Assembly (NCBI GenBank): GCA_034432635.1
Contig: DAOUBK010000029.1
Location: 1-64,000, forward strand
Origin: Roseiflexus sp034432635
GTDB taxonomy: Bacteria; Chloroflexota; Chloroflexia; Chloroflexales; Roseiflexaceae
DNA: 64,000 nt
Direction: 5' to 3'
The position numbers and the translations under genes are program-made. The notes under the pieces are model-generated. The model worked only from the letters and a program-made list of their open reading frames with translations, was not told the origin of the DNA and searched no databases. This document shows, piece after piece, positions 42,109 to 51,770 of this stretch (the stretch's first letter is position 1; the number at the start of each line of letters is the position of its first letter).

Positions 42109-43038
42109 ATGAATCAGACGGATGTGTCGGTCATTCTCGTCAACTGGAATGGATGTGCTCTGCTCGAGAAGGCGCTCAGCGCCTTATTCACCACGACGCA
42201 CAGGGTAACGATGCAGGTCATCGTTGTGGACAACGCATCTTCGGACGATAGTGTGGCAATGGTGCGCCGGCGGTTTCCTCAGACAACGCTGCTGGTCAAT
42301 AGCAAAAATGTCGGCTTTGCACGGGCGAATAACCAGGCGCTGGAACTGGTCGAAGGACGCTATATTCTGCTCCTGAACACTGACACATTCGTTCATGATG
42401 GTGCAGTTGATGGCATGGTCGCGTTTATGGATACCCATCCGGATGCAGGGGCGGTGGGATGTCGTCTCTACTACGAAGATGGAACGTTGCAGCGTTCATG
42501 TTTCGCGTTTCCCTCGCTGGCAACAGAATTGTGGAGCTCTTTGTTCCTCGACCGTCTCCTGTCGAGAAGTCGTTATTTTGGCGCATATCAGATGACCTAT
42601 TGGGACATGAACGATACACGCCATGTTGATTCACTCATGGGCGCGTGTCTTATGGTGAGAAGCGATGCTGTCAGGCGTATTGGGCTTTTCGATGAGCAGT
42701 TTTTTATGTATTCGGAGGAGATAGATCTTTGTTATCGTATTCGAGAAGAGGGTCTGAAAAACTATTATCTTCCCCAATTTTCTGCAACACATCTCTGGGG
42801 TGGAAGTTCTCGAAGAGTACGACGTGATTCTTTCCTAAGGCTTTATCAGAGCAGGGTAAAATTCTTTCGCAAGCACTACGGAGAGAAAGTTGCAGAGAAG
42901 TATAAGACAGTACTTTTGTTCTCCGCTTTCCTGAGAGTTTCTCTGGGGGTGACTCTACTTCTTTTGCGACGTACTAATGATATACGCGAGGCTATACGAG
43001 ATTATGGTTCTTTGATGTGTCTAGTGAGAGTATTCTAA
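42109..43038 (+). CDS. GT2 glycosyltransferase (rhamnosyltransferase-like)
   Basis: A 309-residue GT-A enzyme: VSVILVNWNGCALLEKALSAL, VVDNASSDDSVAMV, NVGFARANNQALELV, LLLNTDTFV and EQFFMYSEEIDLCYRIREEG follow the family pattern. It is a paralogue of the gene at 37042. The ATG at 42109 has AAGGG ten bases upstream; ATG 42100 is possible but its spacing is too short. From about 42650 the coding sequence becomes more AT-rich, which continues into the next genes. Confidence 0.85.
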   Translation: MNQTDVSVILVNWNGCALLEKALSALFTTTHRVTMQVIVVDNASSDDSVAMVRRRFPQTTLLVNSKNVGFARANNQALELVEGRYILLLNTDTFVHDGAVDGMVAFMDTHPDAGAVGCRLYYEDGTLQRSCFAFPSLATELWSSLFLDRLLSRSRYFGAYQMTYWDMNDTRHVDSLMGACLMVRSDAVRRIGLFDEQFFMYSEEIDLCYRIREEGLKNYYLPQFSATHLWGGSSRRVRRDSFLRLYQSRVKFFRKHYGEKVAEKYKTVLLFSAFLRVSLGVTLLLLRRTNDIREAIRDYGSLMCLVRVF

Positions 43039-43067
43039 GTTTATAGTATCGAATTTGTGGATCTTCT

Positions 43068-44483
43068 ATGCTCTCTCGGCTTACAGCGGCGGTTATACAG
43101 CGTCAGATGATGCTTGTTGGCATCACGATTATTGCTGTAATGACTCTGAGCCTTACCATGGGCGTCATGGCGGGGTTAGGCCATAATTATCGTGTGCTTG
43201 CAATTGGTGGCTTACCGGTTGTTGTGGCAGTAGTTGCTTTTGCGCTCCGCCGCTTCGATGTGGCTGTCTTGTCAATTCCATTGACCGCATGGATTGCGAT
43301 CTATGATATACCTGCAGGTAACTATGCCAGAATTCCTATCTCTCTTGTTGTTACCCTTGGTCTCTGTGCAATATGGATCATGTCGATGGCTATTCGTCAT
43401 CAGTGGCGACTGACATCGACACCGCTCAATCGGCCATTGATCGTTTTTGGGACTGTCTGTATCATCTCATTAGTGTGGGGTGTCATCTGGCGAGATCCTA
43501 TTCTGCTCATGGAACGTGTCGGCGGTGATCGATTTTTGATCGTTCAGACTGCATCTCTGCTTTCGTTTCTGGGATCAATCGGTGCGGCTCTGTTGATCGG
43601 AAACTTCGTTCAGAAGATTGGGAGCCTGAAGTTCATTATTGGATTGTTTCTGGTCGGTGGTGGAGTCTCGACAATTTTATTGGTATTCAAGATTTCTCCT
43701 TTTCCCTTAAACCCGCATGGTTTGGGTGGATTATGGTTCGCCGTACCGGCTTACGCTATGGCTCTATTCCTTCCAAAACTTCGATTGAGGTGGCGAATTC
43801 TGCTGATTGTACTGGTTTTGATGCAATTGTATCTTGCTGTGGTTATTAACATTACATGGAAGTCGGGATGGGTCCCAACAGTCATAGGTTTGTTTATTGT
43901 TACGTGGTTGCGTTCGAAGCGCGCCTTTTTTGTTTTACTTGCGGTAGTTGCCATATTTCTGGTTTTTGAAAAGGAGATGGCGAATCAGGTTATTAATAGT
44001 GAACTCGAAGAAGGTAGTGATGGTAGAATTGGCATGTGGGAGATAAATCTGCGCGTAGTTGGTGATCACTGGTTGTTTGGAACCGGACCGGGAGGATACG
44101 CTGCATATTATATGACTTACTTTCCCTACGATGCTCGCTCTACCCACAACAATCATTTGGATATTATTGCTCAGTTTGGTGTTGTAGGAGCTATTGTGTG
44201 GCTTTGGTTGAGTTTTGTTGGCTTTCGTGAGGGAAGATTTCTTATCAAACAAACCCCACCCGGCTTACTTCGTGTTCTTGCAATATCGATCACTACCGGA
44301 TGGATATGCGCTCAAATTGCTATGTTTTTCGGTGATTGGGTGCTGCCTTTCGTCTATAATCAGACCATTACGGGCTTCAAGTATACGGTGTATACCTGGA
44401 TATGGCTGGGAATGTTGATCAGCATACGGACGATTCTAAACAGGCAGCAAATACAGGAGAATGCCTCGAATAGTCAGGGATGA
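43068..44483 (+). CDS. O-antigen ligase/polymerase-like membrane protein (WaaL/Wzy superfamily)
   Basis: A 471-residue polytopic protein with about eleven to twelve helices. The long external loop before the last helices has GRIGMWEINLRVVGDHWLFGTGPGGY and TRSTHNNHLDIIAQFGVVG-like order (DARSTHNNHLDIIAQFG), which is the diagnostic Wzy_C pattern: a Gly-rich GxGPG turn followed by HNxxL. It should polymerise repeat units or ligate them to a surface acceptor on the outside. As Chloroflexi of this type lack lipid A, ligation to another carrier is likely. Base composition is AT-rich compared with 17-34 kb. Confidence 0.82.
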   Translation: MLSRLTAAVIQRQMMLVGITIIAVMTLSLTMGVMAGLGHNYRVLAIGGLPVVVAVVAFALRRFDVAVLSIPLTAWIAIYDIPAGNYARIPISLVVTLGLCAIWIMSMAIRHQWRLTSTPLNRPLIVFGTVCIISLVWGVIWRDPILLMERVGGDRFLIVQTASLLSFLGSIGAALLIGNFVQKIGSLKFIIGLFLVGGGVSTILLVFKISPFPLNPHGLGGLWFAVPAYAMALFLPKLRLRWRILLIVLVLMQLYLAVVINITWKSGWVPTVIGLFIVTWLRSKRAFFVLLAVVAIFLVFEKEMANQVINSELEEGSDGRIGMWEINLRVVGDHWLFGTGPGGYAAYYMTYFPYDARSTHNNHLDIIAQFGVVGAIVWLWLSFVGFREGRFLIKQTPPGLLRVLAISITTGWICAQIAMFFGDWVLPFVYNQTITGFKYTVYTWIWLGMLISIRTILNRQQIQENASNSQG

Positions 44484-44487
44484 TGTT

Positions 44488-46200
44488 ATGAAGGGACACC
44501 ACGCTATCCGATGCTATCGTATGGTCGTGATCGCTGCGCCTCTACTTGCTGGGTTGATAAGCGCTCTTATCAGTTTACATACGACTGTGTATGCGCAGAC
44601 AATACGCTGGTCACAACCGGTCGATCTCTCGGTTGGAGCAAGGTCATCGTGGTTCCCGAGCCTGACCGTCGCAGCAGATGGCAGTGTACATGTTGTCTGG
44701 GCTGGCGGTCGACCGCTTACCGAGGATAGTGGATTTAGCACCGGTCTAAATCTTGCCGATGTTATGGATCTGTTGATGTATGCTGTATATCGAAATGGCA
44801 AGTGGTTGCCAGCAAATGATATTCTTTTTGCCAGTTTGGGTGGAGCAGCCGTCCGGAACAGTATTGTAATTGGTCGTGATGGGAAGCTCCACGTTGCTTT
44901 CCGGAATGGCGAACGCATCTTTTTTAGCAGTGCGGATCCTGAGCAGGCATATCGTCCGCTTGCGTGGCGCGAGCCGAGAAGGATAAACGGATCCAGCGGT
45001 CCGTACTACGTTGAACTAGCAGTTGATAGTAAAGGAACATTGCACGTTGTATGGACAGAGGTCGTAGTTTCGGAAGAACGATCGCAGTATACCTTGTGTC
45101 CGTACTGCGCAAATCTTTTCTATCGCAATTCGCACGATGGCGGGCTGACCTGGTCTGCACCGATCAATCTGGCGGATTCATTTGACGGGACGACCAAACC
45201 ACACATTGCCATTGATCAGCAGGATGGTATTCATGTTGTGTGGGACATTGGCTTTGATAATATGACCGGCAAAGGCGCTCCTCTTGCTGGTGGGTATCGT
45301 TATTCAGGCGATGGGGGTACAACCTGGAATCCTGTGGTACGTTTTACACTTTCGGGAGGACAATCTTCTTTTCAGCCGACCCCGCGCTCAACGTCCGTTG
45401 TGTTGCCAACCCAAATAGCCACACCATCCTCTGCAGAAACTCCGGCGAATCCGCTCGCTGGATCGCTCAGCGATGCACCGCAGCAAACGACACTTGGACT
45501 TTTTCAGAACCGTGATCCGATTGTCGTGTACCGCAGTACGCTAACTGATCGGATCTACTATCAGGTTTCACGCGACAACGGTATAACCTGGAGTAATCCG
45601 CGCATACTCCATGGCGTGCGTGCACGTGATCTTAGAGAAACACCATGGGATGCGTATACGATGGCTACCGATGGTTCGGGAAATGTCCATCTTATTCTCT
45701 CTGGTTTGCTGGATACAGGGAATGCTCCGACAAACCGCCAAAAGCCCTCACTTCTGCATCTGGTCTGGAACGGCGCGTACTGGTCTCGTCCGGAAGTTGT
45801 CGTCGCGAATGATTTGTATCCTGAATGGCCACGCCTCGTTGTGAGCGGACAGCAGTTGCATCTCGTCTGGTTCACCCGTAGCGATGAAGACATTTTCAAG
45901 AGCGACAATGCAAACTACCGGGTATGGTATAGCAGCGCAACTATCGATGCACTGCCGTTGCTGGCATTGCCAACGTTCACCCCCGCGCCAACTGATGGAC
46001 CCACCCCTACAATTCTTCCATCACCTGTGCCTTCACCGACTCCGTTGCCATCCGCAATACAGCAAGTCCCACCACCGAAAGGGTATCCAGCCTGGGAGTC
46101 GGTAGCGCTTACCGTTATGGGCATTGCATTGCTCCCGGTATTCACCTTCGTCGTGATTGTGCTCATCGTTCGGGTTCGCATCACGCGTCGGCAAATATGA
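44488..46200 (+). CDS. Exported Asp-box (BNR) beta-propeller protein with C-terminal membrane anchor
   Basis: A 570-residue secreted protein. A signal sequence (about 12-35, RMVVIAAPLLAGLISALISL) precedes a sialidase-type propeller. At least three Asp-box motifs of the S-x-D-x-G-x-T-W form are seen (SHDGGLTWSAP, SGDGGTTWNP, SRDNGITWSNP), and HVVW/HLVW strands repeat. Residues about 500-535 are a Pro/Thr stalk, and about 540-565 form a membrane helix with RVRITRRQI on the inside. Sialidase activity is doubtful: the Arg triad was not identified. It follows the ligase-like gene with only four bases between. Confidence 0.78.
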   Translation: MKGHHAIRCYRMVVIAAPLLAGLISALISLHTTVYAQTIRWSQPVDLSVGARSSWFPSLTVAADGSVHVVWAGGRPLTEDSGFSTGLNLADVMDLLMYAVYRNGKWLPANDILFASLGGAAVRNSIVIGRDGKLHVAFRNGERIFFSSADPEQAYRPLAWREPRRINGSSGPYYVELAVDSKGTLHVVWTEVVVSEERSQYTLCPYCANLFYRNSHDGGLTWSAPINLADSFDGTTKPHIAIDQQDGIHVVWDIGFDNMTGKGAPLAGGYRYSGDGGTTWNPVVRFTLSGGQSSFQPTPRSTSVVLPTQIATPSSAETPANPLAGSLSDAPQQTTLGLFQNRDPIVVYRSTLTDRIYYQVSRDNGITWSNPRILHGVRARDLRETPWDAYTMATDGSGNVHLILSGLLDTGNAPTNRQKPSLLHLVWNGAYWSRPEVVVANDLYPEWPRLVVSGQQLHLVWFTRSDEDIFKSDNANYRVWYSSATIDALPLLALPTFTPAPTDGPTPTILPSPVPSPTPLPSAIQQVPPPKGYPAWESVALTVMGIALLPVFTFVVIVLIVRVRITRRQI

Positions 46201-46351
46201 TTGAATATCGTTTTCTGAAATTCACACCAAATTAATTGCATTCGATCCTATGGTGTGGTATGGTGGTGATGCTGCCAGGTTGCTGTGAGGAATCGATGAA
46301 CTCGAATTTTACGAGCATGTTTTCTGGTTTGTTTTAGGGAACGAGGTAAGA

Positions 46352-46360
46352 TGCTACTAT
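46352..46360 (+). promoter_or_regulatory. Candidate extended -10 for the PQQ-repeat lipoprotein gene
   Basis: TGC directly followed by TACTAT, 33 bases before the coding start. No good -35 is visible. A second extended -10, TGG followed by TATGGT, lies at 46256-46264. Confidence 0.4.
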
Positions 46361-46393
46361 GGTTTATAGATGGTGATACAAGGAGAGGAATAT

Positions 46394-48157
46394 ATGAAGA
46401 AATACGGCGAGAGTTTGAAAACTTCCGTGCTTTTTAGTGCGGTGATGGCGATTATCATTATTGTTTCATCGTGTTCGATATCCGGTCAATCAAAAGCATA
46501 TACGTTAAGTCGTGTCGATTACTCCACTCCTTTATTGGTTCATGCAAGTACAAAGGTTGTGTATCTGCCACTGGTTCTAGGCGGTGGCATGGCTGCTCTT
46601 GAGTGGTCGCAACTGGCAGGTAATCCGCAGCGCACTGCCTATGTGCCGGTGGATTTGCCCAAACCGTGGCGCGTGAAATGGATCTGGAACGGTCCTCCGA
46701 AAGGAAGAGATGGGACGCCAGCGCCGGGGCATCTGCGCTTACCACGCGGCGTACAGCCCATTACCGGTGATGGCAAAGTATATGTTGGACACTACGATGG
46801 CATCGTTCGGGCAATCTCCGAGGCAACCGGCGATGTGGTATGGTCGACCCGTACCGGTGGGCAGATCCTCAACACTGCTGCGTATGACCACGCTACGCGC
46901 AGTGTGTATGTGGGATCGACCGATGGACGTGTGTATCACCTGAGCTCTGCCAGTGGCACAATTCTAGGCAATTTCAATGCTGGCGGGCAGATCCACATGG
47001 CGCCGCTTCTGGTTGATGATACGCTCTACATCGGCTCGACAAATGGAACCTTCTACGCACTGGATAAGGTGTCGTTACGTCCGCGATGGTCGTACAATGC
47101 TGGCGGTGCCCTCTATGGCTCACCCGCGTACTCGTCCAGGTATGGCGGTCTTGTGATTATTCTGGTCGAAGGCACTCCTCGTCCTTTTGTGCACGCGCTG
47201 CAAGCCGAGAACGGATCGCGTCGCTGGCAGCAAAACAGCGTTCTTGGTTTCGATCCAGAGGATCGTGGCAATAATCTTGCCTTTCTGGACACCTACCCAG
47301 TGGTATCCGATGTGAACAACGTGGTCATCGTCCGTACCTATCGCTCGCAAGAGCGACAGTACATGACCGGGTATCCGAACAATACTGCACCGCGTACAGT
47401 GGAAGAAATCCGCTCGCTGTTGACGCAGCGACCGGATTTTGAGTCGTTCTATGTCCTGGATCTCAATACTGGCGCCAGGAAGTACGTTGCTCCGGTTGCA
47501 GTAGGAGGAATCGGCGACGGTATCTGGACTGTCGGACCGCAGGCAGTTGTCAAGAAGATGGACGATGGTTCTGAAATTGCATATGTTCTATGGCGCACGT
47601 ACCAGGCTTGTGAAGCTCTGGGCGGTTCTGCGTGCGACGCGCGCGACGATACGACATTGGGCGAGATGAATCTGGCAACCGGAAATATTCGGTTTGTGCA
47701 GGATTGGCGGAATGAAGGGACGATGCGCATTCACACCGACGAGCAAAGCCCGTTATCTATGGCAGGGAACACGATCTTCCATGCGCACTGGATGACGCTG
47801 GGAGTTCTGCGTATTACCAATCGTTCAGCAGGTTACGGTAGCAGTTATACCAATCCTATCCTTACCGAAGAAGTCTATCCGGTTGTCAACGGCATTCGTG
47901 TCGGTACCTGCCCGTGGCGGAGCAATTATTTCTGTCCAGAAGCGATGCTCCTGCCGAACGACGAACCAAATCAGGATCCCGGGTTCTATATCTACTATAC
48001 GAACGAACCCCAGTACGACCTCTGGTGGTCGTCTTCCACCGGTAATCCCAACAACCGCAATCTTCCTCCAGCAAGCCCGGTGCGCAGCGCAGCCATCAGC
48101 AACAAAACGATTTACTGGAAAACAGTAGATGGTGCAATCATCGCTGTAGGACCATAA
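46394..48157 (+). CDS. PQQ-repeat beta-propeller lipoprotein
   Basis: A 587-residue exported lipoprotein. Residues 1-27 form a signal ending VSSC (C27). Residues 55-62 read VVYLPLVL, a motif shared with two other exported proteins of the window. From about 70 it has blade motifs of the PQQ/BamB type: KVYVGHYDGIVRAISEATGDVVWS, VYVGSTDGRVYHLSSASGTI, LYIGSTNGTFYALD. The true quinoprotein dehydrogenase residues are not seen, so a structural or binding role is more likely. AAGGAG is eight bases before the ATG at 46394. It is a paralogue of the interrupted gene at 54588. A 10-bp hairpin follows. Confidence 0.8.
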   Translation: MKKYGESLKTSVLFSAVMAIIIIVSSCSISGQSKAYTLSRVDYSTPLLVHASTKVVYLPLVLGGGMAALEWSQLAGNPQRTAYVPVDLPKPWRVKWIWNGPPKGRDGTPAPGHLRLPRGVQPITGDGKVYVGHYDGIVRAISEATGDVVWSTRTGGQILNTAAYDHATRSVYVGSTDGRVYHLSSASGTILGNFNAGGQIHMAPLLVDDTLYIGSTNGTFYALDKVSLRPRWSYNAGGALYGSPAYSSRYGGLVIILVEGTPRPFVHALQAENGSRRWQQNSVLGFDPEDRGNNLAFLDTYPVVSDVNNVVIVRTYRSQERQYMTGYPNNTAPRTVEEIRSLLTQRPDFESFYVLDLNTGARKYVAPVAVGGIGDGIWTVGPQAVVKKMDDGSEIAYVLWRTYQACEALGGSACDARDDTTLGEMNLATGNIRFVQDWRNEGTMRIHTDEQSPLSMAGNTIFHAHWMTLGVLRITNRSAGYGSSYTNPILTEEVYPVVNGIRVGTCPWRSNYFCPEAMLLPNDEPNQDPGFYIYYTNEPQYDLWWSSSTGNPNNRNLPPASPVRSAAISNKTIYWKTVDGAIIAVGP

Positions 48158-48164
48158 CCTGAGG

Positions 48165-48194
48165 GAGGGTGGAGGCGCTGTTTGCTCCACCCTC
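48165..48194 (+). terminator. Stem-loop after the PQQ-repeat gene
   Basis: A perfect 10-bp stem, GAGGGTGGAG (48165-48174) and CTCCACCCTC (48185-48194), with a 10-base loop, eight bases after the stop. No T tract follows, so it may be an atypical terminator. Confidence 0.55.
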
Positions 48195-48539
48195 TGATGG
48201 ACTGTATTACTCCCGTATCGCTTCGCACCAACTATTCATCTGGCCGGCACGCACTATTCCTCTTCGCCTGAGAGTTTCTCTCGTAGCACTGGTTCCAGAA
48301 CTGGCAACCCATGATACTGAGACATCGATTCGCTCCTGGTCTTTGCAGTCAGGCTTCGCATTCGGGTACCGCGACTTCAGTCGCCAGACTTCTTCATAGC
48401 GTCAACGAACGGTAAGTTACAGAATTATCACCCGCCATCCCCTATCATACAGAACGCCGTCATCCCCACGTGCTATGGTACACCTGTCTGATATGGCGGA
48501 CTGCTCAGATTAACAGCATTCGTGCAGAGAGAAGAACCT
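48195..48539 (+). promoter_or_regulatory. Spacer with candidate promoter for the GT-C gene
   Basis: No gene is supported. At 48457-48479 a block beginning CCGTCATCCC ends in an extended -10 (TGC then TATGGT at 48474-48479) and matches 38036-38058 at 19 of 23 positions. The gene starts at 48540. Confidence 0.4.
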
Positions 48540-50207
48540 ATGGCGGTGACCACTCCGGCGGCATCTGCGGGGATTGCCGCTACTGCAACCCGCTGGCGAG
48601 AGCGTCTGTTCGTCGCGCTGGTCGGCATCCTGGCGCTGACGCTCAGTTCACTCCCGGTACTTGCAGGATACCTGTTCGCAACCCCTGACCGGCAGTTTGT
48701 CGGTATTGTGTACAACATACCAGATCATGCCCAGTACTTCGCCTGGATGCGCGATCTGGCGCGCGCGCCGCTGGCACCGAATCGCCTGACGCCCGAACCG
48801 AATGCACCAGCGTTCTTCAACCTGCTCTGGTGGACGGTTGGGCGGATCGGGGTGCTGACCGGTCTGGAGTACGCGGCGCTCTGGGCAGGGCTGCGGATCG
48901 TGGCGGCGGTGGCAGTGCTGGCAGCCGGGTACGCCTTTCTGAACCTGGCCGTGACCGATGTGCATCAGCGGCGTGTGGCGTATCTGCTCTTTGTGTTCGG
49001 CAGCGGTCTGGGGTTCCTCTGGGTGATAGTCAAGTATGTGTATCGTCTGCCAGATGCGCCGTTTCCGTTCAACATCTATACTGCTGAAGCCAATACGTTC
49101 TGGATTCTGACGGCGTTTCCCCATTTTGGTATGGCGCTGGCGCTGATCGTGGCAATGATGGCGCTGCTGCTCCAGGCGCTACGCACCGGTCGCTACCGCT
49201 ATGCGATTGGGTGCGGTGTTCTGGGAGCGATCCTGGGGTTGCAGCACGCCTATGACCTGATCACGATCTATGCGGTAATGGGCGCGTTTGGCGTGCTCGT
49301 ATGGATGCGCGACCGGCGTTTTCCAGTATTTCTGTTTCGTTGCGGGATGATCATCTTTGCGCTCTCGGCGCCGGCTGCGGCATACCTTGCGGCGCTGGTG
49401 CTGCTCGACCCGACGTGGGGCAAGAAGTTGAGTCAGTTCGACAACGCTGGCGCCTGGACGCCGCCGCCCTGGGAGCTGCCCATCCTGCTGGGTGTTCCGT
49501 TTCTGCTGGCACTGAGCAACGTTCGACCTCGTGCATTGCAGAGCCGGAATGACGCCGAACTCTTGGTTATCGTCTGGTTTCTGCTCCATTTCGTTCTGGC
49601 ATACCTGCCGGTCAAGTTTCAGATCCATCTGCTCCTCGGCTGGCAGATGCCGATAGCGGTGCTTGCATCTGCGGCGGTCATCACCCGCATCGTACCCTGG
49701 CTGCAACGCCGCCAACCGGCACTGCTGCGACCGATGCTTGCGCTTCTCGCAGCGCTGGCTGTGGCAACGAATGTGTATCTCGTTGCGTGGCGGTTTGTCG
49801 ATTTTCGTCGTCTCGAAGCGCCATACTACCTGACCCACGGCGAGGTGGAGGCGCTCGCATGGCTGGAAGCGCACACCACTGCCGATGACGTGGTACTGGC
49901 GGATCTTGAGTATGGGCAGCATGTGCCGGTGCGCACCGATGCGCGCGCATTCCTGGCGCACTGGGCAGGCACGCTCGATTTCCACAGAAAACGGGCGATG
50001 GTACGCGACGTGTTCGATCCCGCCGTCCCCGATGCGCGGCGGCAGGAGATCCTGGCAGGGTACCGGGTGACCTATCTTGTCGTTCGTGAGCGGGATGGCG
50101 CCGATGAGGCGCTGGCTGCGGCGGTCGGACGTTACCTGACGCTTGCCTTCTCTTCGGGCGATACAACGGTCTATCGCGTGACAGCAATGCATGTACCGAA
50201 TGGGTGA
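48540..50207 (+). CDS. GT-C-like polytopic membrane protein (1 of 3)
   Basis: A 555-residue membrane protein with about ten to twelve helices. The first external loop contains PDHAQYFAWMRDLARAPL, and a later loop YTAEANTFWILTAFPHFGMALA; such acidic first-loop patterns suit GT-C glycosyltransferases using polyprenyl-phosphate sugars, but no family name can be given safely. The last 110 residues form a soluble domain (VEALAWLEAHTTADDVVLAD, RDVFDPAVPDARRQEILAGY). The ATG at 48540 has GAGAGAAG upstream. It is four bases from the next gene, so the two are co-transcribed. Confidence 0.65.
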   Translation: MAVTTPAASAGIAATATRWRERLFVALVGILALTLSSLPVLAGYLFATPDRQFVGIVYNIPDHAQYFAWMRDLARAPLAPNRLTPEPNAPAFFNLLWWTVGRIGVLTGLEYAALWAGLRIVAAVAVLAAGYAFLNLAVTDVHQRRVAYLLFVFGSGLGFLWVIVKYVYRLPDAPFPFNIYTAEANTFWILTAFPHFGMALALIVAMMALLLQALRTGRYRYAIGCGVLGAILGLQHAYDLITIYAVMGAFGVLVWMRDRRFPVFLFRCGMIIFALSAPAAAYLAALVLLDPTWGKKLSQFDNAGAWTPPPWELPILLGVPFLLALSNVRPRALQSRNDAELLVIVWFLLHFVLAYLPVKFQIHLLLGWQMPIAVLASAAVITRIVPWLQRRQPALLRPMLALLAALAVATNVYLVAWRFVDFRRLEAPYYLTHGEVEALAWLEAHTTADDVVLADLEYGQHVPVRTDARAFLAHWAGTLDFHRKRAMVRDVFDPAVPDARRQEILAGYRVTYLVVRERDGADEALAAAVGRYLTLAFSSGDTTVYRVTAMHVPNG

Positions 50208-50211
50208 CCTC

Positions 50212-51720
50212 ATGATCAGAGTTGTCCACCGCTTCCGTGTCGAAATCCTGCTCTTCCTCATGTTGCTGGCATGCTACGCCTACTTCCCGCCGCGCTGGGC
50301 GGATTGGAACCAGAACTCGCGGCTGAACCTGACGCTGGCGATTGTCGATGACCGGTCGTTCCAGATCGACCGGTTCGTTGCCAACACCGGCGACTATGCG
50401 AAGTATAACGGGCACTACTACAGTGACAAAGCGCCCGGTACGTCGTTTCTTGCGGTACCAGTGTACACTGCTGTTCGCCCGGTTTTGCAGACGGCGCCGG
50501 TTCAGCGTTTCATCGAACGCCTCGGTTCGTCGGCGGCGTTTGGGGAAACGCTGCGTCGCGATGGCAGCGGACTGGCGGCGGAGAAAGTCTATTTCGCGCT
50601 GGTATTGATGATCGTGTCATTTGCAACGGTTGCGCTGCCGGCTGCCCTGCTGGGCGTTGTCCTGTACTGTTTCCTCGAACTGTTCGATCTGGGAATGGGC
50701 TGGCGCGCAACCATAACGCTGATCTATGGTCTGGCGACACCGGCGTTCCCTTACTCTAATGCGTTCATGGGGCATCAGCAGGTTGCCGCGCTGCTCTTCG
50801 GTGCATTCTGGCTGGTCTTCCTCATCGGGCAACGTCGTCTGTCGCCGCGCTGGATGCTGGCTGTTGGCGTATTGCTCGGCTGGACGCTGATCACCGAATA
50901 TCCGGCAGCGCTGATCGTTGCCGGCATCGGGGTGTATGCGCTCATCGTGATCCCCGATAGACGCTGGATTGCAGGTGCGGCACTGGCGAGCATCCCGCCA
51001 CTTGCGCTTATGATGGCGTATAACTACGCAATTTTCGGCACTGTGTTGCCTGTCGGCTACAAATACTCGGAGTTGTGGCAGGCTGAGCATCAGTCGGGGT
51101 TTATGAGCCTGGCAGGACCGAACCGTGAAGCGTTGTGGGGCATTACCTTTGGTGTCCATCGCGGCCTGTTCTGGCTGGCGCCGGTGTTGCTGACCGGAGT
51201 GGCGGGATTTGTCGCCTGGTGGCGCACCGGAACCTACCGTCGTGAACTGGCGCTCTGTGTCTGGGCGGTGGTCAGTTTCCTGCTGTTCAACGGATCGTCG
51301 GTGATGTGGAGCGGTGGTTTTGGCATCGGTCCACGCTACCTTGTGCCGATGTTGCCATTTCTGGCATTCGGTATGGGCGCATTCCTTGCAACGTGGGGCG
51401 CGCGCTGGCAGGCACGGTTGGCGCTGGTTATCACGGGTGGCTGGTCATTCCTGAATGTGTGGGCGCAAACGATCGGCGGGCAGAGTTTTCCGCAGTATCA
51501 GCCGAATCCGCTACTGGATTATTCGTTGCCGGAACTTGCCGCCGGTAATGTGGCGCGCAACCTGGGCATGGCACTCAACCTCGGCGGATGGTCGAGTGTG
51601 TTGCCGCTAGCGCTGTTGCTGGCAGTAAGCATGACCATGCTCTTTTTTGCGATCCGTGGCTCTGGCGTGACGGAACGTGTCGATCAACCGGTTGTAAGAG
51701 CGCGGAGAATTGCAGGTTGA
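50212..51720 (+). CDS. GT-C-like polytopic membrane protein (2 of 3)
   Basis: A 502-residue membrane protein with about eleven helices. The first loop reads YFPPRWADWNQNSRLNLTLAIVDDRSFQIDRF and then HYYSDKAPGTSFLAVPVY, a pattern seen in many uncharacterised membrane proteins with predicted GT-C fold; FPYSNAFMGHQQVAALLFG and GFGIGPRYLVPMLPF are further conserved-looking blocks. The acceptor and sugar are unknown. It begins four bases after the previous stop. The start could also be the ATG at 50200. Confidence 0.65.
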   Translation: MIRVVHRFRVEILLFLMLLACYAYFPPRWADWNQNSRLNLTLAIVDDRSFQIDRFVANTGDYAKYNGHYYSDKAPGTSFLAVPVYTAVRPVLQTAPVQRFIERLGSSAAFGETLRRDGSGLAAEKVYFALVLMIVSFATVALPAALLGVVLYCFLELFDLGMGWRATITLIYGLATPAFPYSNAFMGHQQVAALLFGAFWLVFLIGQRRLSPRWMLAVGVLLGWTLITEYPAALIVAGIGVYALIVIPDRRWIAGAALASIPPLALMMAYNYAIFGTVLPVGYKYSELWQAEHQSGFMSLAGPNREALWGITFGVHRGLFWLAPVLLTGVAGFVAWWRTGTYRRELALCVWAVVSFLLFNGSSVMWSGGFGIGPRYLVPMLPFLAFGMGAFLATWGARWQARLALVITGGWSFLNVWAQTIGGQSFPQYQPNPLLDYSLPELAAGNVARNLGMALNLGGWSSVLPLALLLAVSMTMLFFAIRGSGVTERVDQPVVRARRIAG

Positions 51721-51770
51721 AGGTGTGTCGGAACGTAGAAAACTGTTCATCTCTCCTGGAAACTCTCCTG

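Noticed and set aside
48169..48399. Short + strand frame after the PQQ gene
   Set aside because: It begins inside the terminator-like hairpin, and has no ribosome site or recognisable domain.
49179..50261. 360-codon frame antisense to the first GT-C-like gene
   Set aside because: The + strand encodes a convincing membrane protein; the antisense product is Arg/Gln-rich shadow sequence.
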